Shown here: in pieces, positions 62,363 to 64,000 of the stretch | How the letters are laid out: each line of letters begins with the position of its first letter | Numbering within the stretch: the first letter of the stretch is position 1 | NCBI GenBank assembly: GCA_916610825.1 | Contig: OU744450.1 | Span: 7,088,030 to 7,152,029, forward strand | DNA from: Haliclystus octoradiatus | Taxonomy: Eukaryota > Cnidaria > Staurozoa > Stauromedusae > Haliclystidae | Direction of reading: 5' to 3' | DNA length: 64,000 nt | The notes under the pieces: model-generated | The model's database searches: none | Seen by the model: the letters and a program-made list of their open reading frames with translations, nothing else | What the model was told of the DNA's origin: nothing | Position numbers and translations under genes: made by a program

Positions 62363-63329
62363 ATTAACAGTCGAACGCGCTAACCAATTGCGCCACGGAG
62401 ACATGTGCTCCGAGTTTTATATTTCTCTCTTATTACCCAGTATGTGTGTGACTTTTGTGATACTCTTTCAGCTGAACAGTGCGAAGATCATCCAGATGAA
62501 ATGAAACGATGCAAATCATACAAAGAGCTTGGATTTTGCGAAGCAAAACGAAAAAACATGGCGTTCTATTGCAAGAAAACTTGTGGCCTATGCGGTATGA
62601 ACATTACTCATTTTAACATAGTTGTGATGTGATGTGATGTGATATATATTTGGTCATAAAAAGCATACATATTTATAAAAAATAAGCTTAATAAATTATG
62701 ACCAGGGTCAACCCTTAAGCAAAACTGCTTGTTTGTTTGGGTGATTATTAATTTGATTAATATCAATGAAGACTACAGAGACTTGACATTAAAGTAGAGT
62801 CATTGACACTGTCATCATACCTATGCTGCAGCTCTTGCTTGAAAATCGAATATCCGATTCTGACCTGTCGTAATAAAGGATCAGTTGGAAATCCGATTAT
62901 AAAGCTACTGCTGAAGTTATAATAAACAAATTAATCCAGCGCAAAAGAACTGAAATATTAAATTTTATGTGTTTCAAAGAGTTTTTAATGTTATCTCGCT
63001 TTTGTAAATTAACTAAACAAAACGTTGTTTTCTTGAAGTGCATAAAGGTCAATGCTTGGAAGCAGGGTCCGACCAGCTGTCAGGAATCTAGGTCGTTGGA
63101 TTCCCATTTCGGACCTTTATTGTCCCATTCATTCAAACTTTTTCGACCACGGTTTAAAAGTTGTGACTTATGATTTGATGAAAATGGATTAGTAATATAA
63201 TTTTGTATTGTTATTTTAGGCTGCGTAGACCGCTCATTAGCTTGCAAGCAAGTGGAAAATGCTGAATCGTGTAAAAGCTACAATGTCATTGTTAAACATA
63301 TGTGTCCAGCAACTTGTGGACTTTGTTGA
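46830..63329 (+). CDS. Secreted multi-ShKT-domain protein (14 exons)
   Basis: Exons read: 46830-46905, 50108-50173, 52984-53043, 57019-57057, 57178-57225, 57879-57917, 58021-58068, 59300-59335, 60004-60120, 60457-60582, 60799-60903, 61478-61597, 62472-62594, 63220-63329. All introns are phase 1 and the total is 1113 nt (370 aa plus stop). Exon 1 is a signal peptide (MKTFAIYSVCLMLAFNIINA). Exons 2-8 are 36-66 nt each and code for an acidic, Cys-free linker. Exons 9, 10, 12, 13 and 14 each encode one ShKT module with six Cys; the first starts CKDYDTSGRC and ends CGFC. Exon 11 encodes a different module (FGCCWDRSTTA). ShKT modules occur in sea-anemone channel blockers but also in many enzymes and matrix proteins, so toxicity is not implied. 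Further tiny exons may have been missed. The poly(A) signal is AATAAA at 63635. Confidence 0.85.
50812..51055. repeat. Dispersed repeat related to 38150-38395
   Basis: GGGGGACTTCCATC, GCCTTTTCCAGATTCTTGTG, GGTGTCAATTTAGAGATTTT and TCATTTGCTGTGAAATTTTA all have counterparts at 38150-38395. It lies in intron 2 of the ShKT gene and its boundaries are uncertain. Confidence 0.6.
53632..56317 (-). CDS. KIAA1958-like, Crypton-derived tyrosine recombinase-type protein (2 exons)
   Basis: Exon 1 is 56317-56200 (start ATG, context GAAAATGG) and exon 2 is 54776-53632. The split codon G|AT gives Asp across the GTGATT donor and a TATTCCAG acceptor, for 420 aa. The N-terminus (FVELSPEEIE, NTRRATSWGVNIF) fits the short SAM-like core-binding domain of KIAA1958/ZMYM/QRICH-type proteins (DUF3504). 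The catalytic-like domain has LLRVNWFNICFYFGRRGRSD, CPVMYFKKLL, WFENSPIGVNRLAMMM and TNHCVRSTTA, where the Arg of the H-x-x-R box is retained. The nucleophilic Tyr is uncertain. The tail after about residue 350 is acidic and Ser-rich. The gene lies antisense within an intron of the ShKT gene. It may be a Crypton element or a domesticated gene. Poly(A) signal on the - strand at 53541-53536. Confidence 0.82.
57262..57330. mobile_element. Fragment of the pogo-type MITE
   Basis: ACAATCAACCCTGTTATAGC followed by GGCCACCTCTATAAAGCGGT and CACCTGTCCATAGTG parallels the left half of 20188-20364. Confidence 0.65.
62329..62402 (-). tRNA. tRNA-Asn (GTT)
   Basis: Full cloverleaf on the - strand. The acceptor stem GTCTCCG pairs with CGGGGAC (one G-U) followed by discriminator G. 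The D-arm is GGCGCAATTGGTTAGCGC (box A). The anticodon stem TTCGA/TCGAA holds loop CTGTTAA with anticodon GTT. The T-arm carries GGTTCAAGCCC (box B). It is nearly the same as vertebrate tRNA-Asn. It lies antisense in the intron between ShKT exons 12 and 13. Confidence 0.95.
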
Positions 63330-63634
63330 ATAACTTAAACTCATCACTCTTCCACACTGACATTACTCTCTGACAAAAGTTCATCGCGATTGGAATTAAG
63401 ATTTAATATAGCCTAAATTAACAAGGTTTTTCATATTTAATCTCAATAGCTAGCTGAGGATAAGACTGAATAATATCTTAGAATAGAATTTTTTTTAACT
63501 TCCCTACTCCTTTATACTCTTTATTTGAGTAACATGATAACACGGTGGAATTATAAATTTATCACATTTTACAAGTAGTTTGTTAGATATTTAACATGTA
63601 TAGCTAGTTTATTGTAATGATGTAAATTTAATTG

Positions 63635-63640
63635 AATAAA
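63635..63640 (+). terminator. Poly(A) signal of the ShKT gene
   Basis: AATAAA about 300 bp after the ShKT stop codon, the first canonical hexamer downstream. Confidence 0.65.
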
Positions 63641-63660
63641 ATTTTAATTTTTATAGATAT

Positions 63661-64000
63661 AACTCACTCTTCTTCCTTACAGTATTTGTTCCCTTTCGAA
63701 ATGTATTATTGAACTGTTCTGCATGAATGAATGATATATTTTTCGAATTGGAATTTGACAGGCAAATAAAGGATAATTCATTACACTTCTATACAGAAGA
63801 AATAAATTTTAAAAATTGTGCTAATGATATACGCTATTTAATCTAATTTTGAAAACTGAGGTTTTACTGCCTCGGATAAAGGGTTCCACACCGGAAGGAC
63901 CCGGTTGGTGAAGACATAAAACGATGAATTAACATTCTGTATTGCATTAGATTTGAGTTTTTAGGAATGTCCACGCATGTTATATTTATTGTTATCATAT
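63661..64000. other. Downstream sequence, nothing recognised
   Basis: No exon, RNA gene or repeat is visible before the window ends. Confidence 0.4.

Noticed and set aside
62171-62404. 77-codon frame starting MSPWRNWLARSTVN
   Set aside because: It is a translation of the tRNA-Asn gene, a common false ORF over tRNAs.

Overview
This is a stretch of an AT-rich animal nuclear genome. The genes are intron-rich with GT/AG splice sites and AATAAA-type poly(A) signals, there is a eukaryotic tRNA gene, and transposable elements are dense. Gene content (UFD1, a DGCR2-like membrane protein, ShKT-domain secreted proteins, a Crypton-derived recombinase gene) fits a marine invertebrate, and I lean to an invertebrate deuterostome. 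The species cannot be fixed from the sequence. All exon models were read by eye from protein similarity, reading phase and splice signals.

Layout. 1-17.8 kb: UFD1 on the + strand, 12 exons and 300 codons, with an exon 1 that ends directly after its ATG and a 7.7-kb first intron packed with a broken LTR-element pol, an 8-bp-TSD hAT-like element, a tRNA-derived SINE and a LINE tail. Later introns hold a family of TTCATGAA-rich hairpin repeats. 18.9-21.4 kb: on the - strand, tail to tail with UFD1, the last three exons of a DGCR2/IDD-like protein (VWC domain, transmembrane helix, PPxY tail). A long AAT microsatellite abuts its VWC exon, and its upstream exons are unresolved. 26.5-34.0 kb: a three-level nest, a SINE hit by a Ty1/copia element (TSD ATTTC), itself hit in the reverse transcriptase region by a compact LTR element (TSD AGCAC). 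38.6-44.5 kb: a 5.9-kb DNA transposon with long, internally repetitive inverted ends. It carries a decayed integrase-type DDE transposase and two inverted copies of a HECT ubiquitin-ligase-like gene. 46.7-63.7 kb: one secreted-protein gene with a signal peptide, eight tiny exons after the first, then ShKT modules and a Cys-rich GCC-type module; every intron is phase 1. Nested antisense in its fourth intron position (53.0-57.0 kb) is a two-exon KIAA1958-like Crypton recombinase gene, and a tRNA-Asn gene lies antisense in a later intron.

The host genes have no obvious joint pathway: UFD1 serves p97-dependent protein degradation, the DGCR2-like protein is a cell-surface receptor and the ShKT protein is secreted. 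Their closeness matters for gene-order evolution, since UFD1 and DGCR2 are also linked in human 22q11. The most unusual object is the HECT-carrying transposon at 38.6-44.5 kb.
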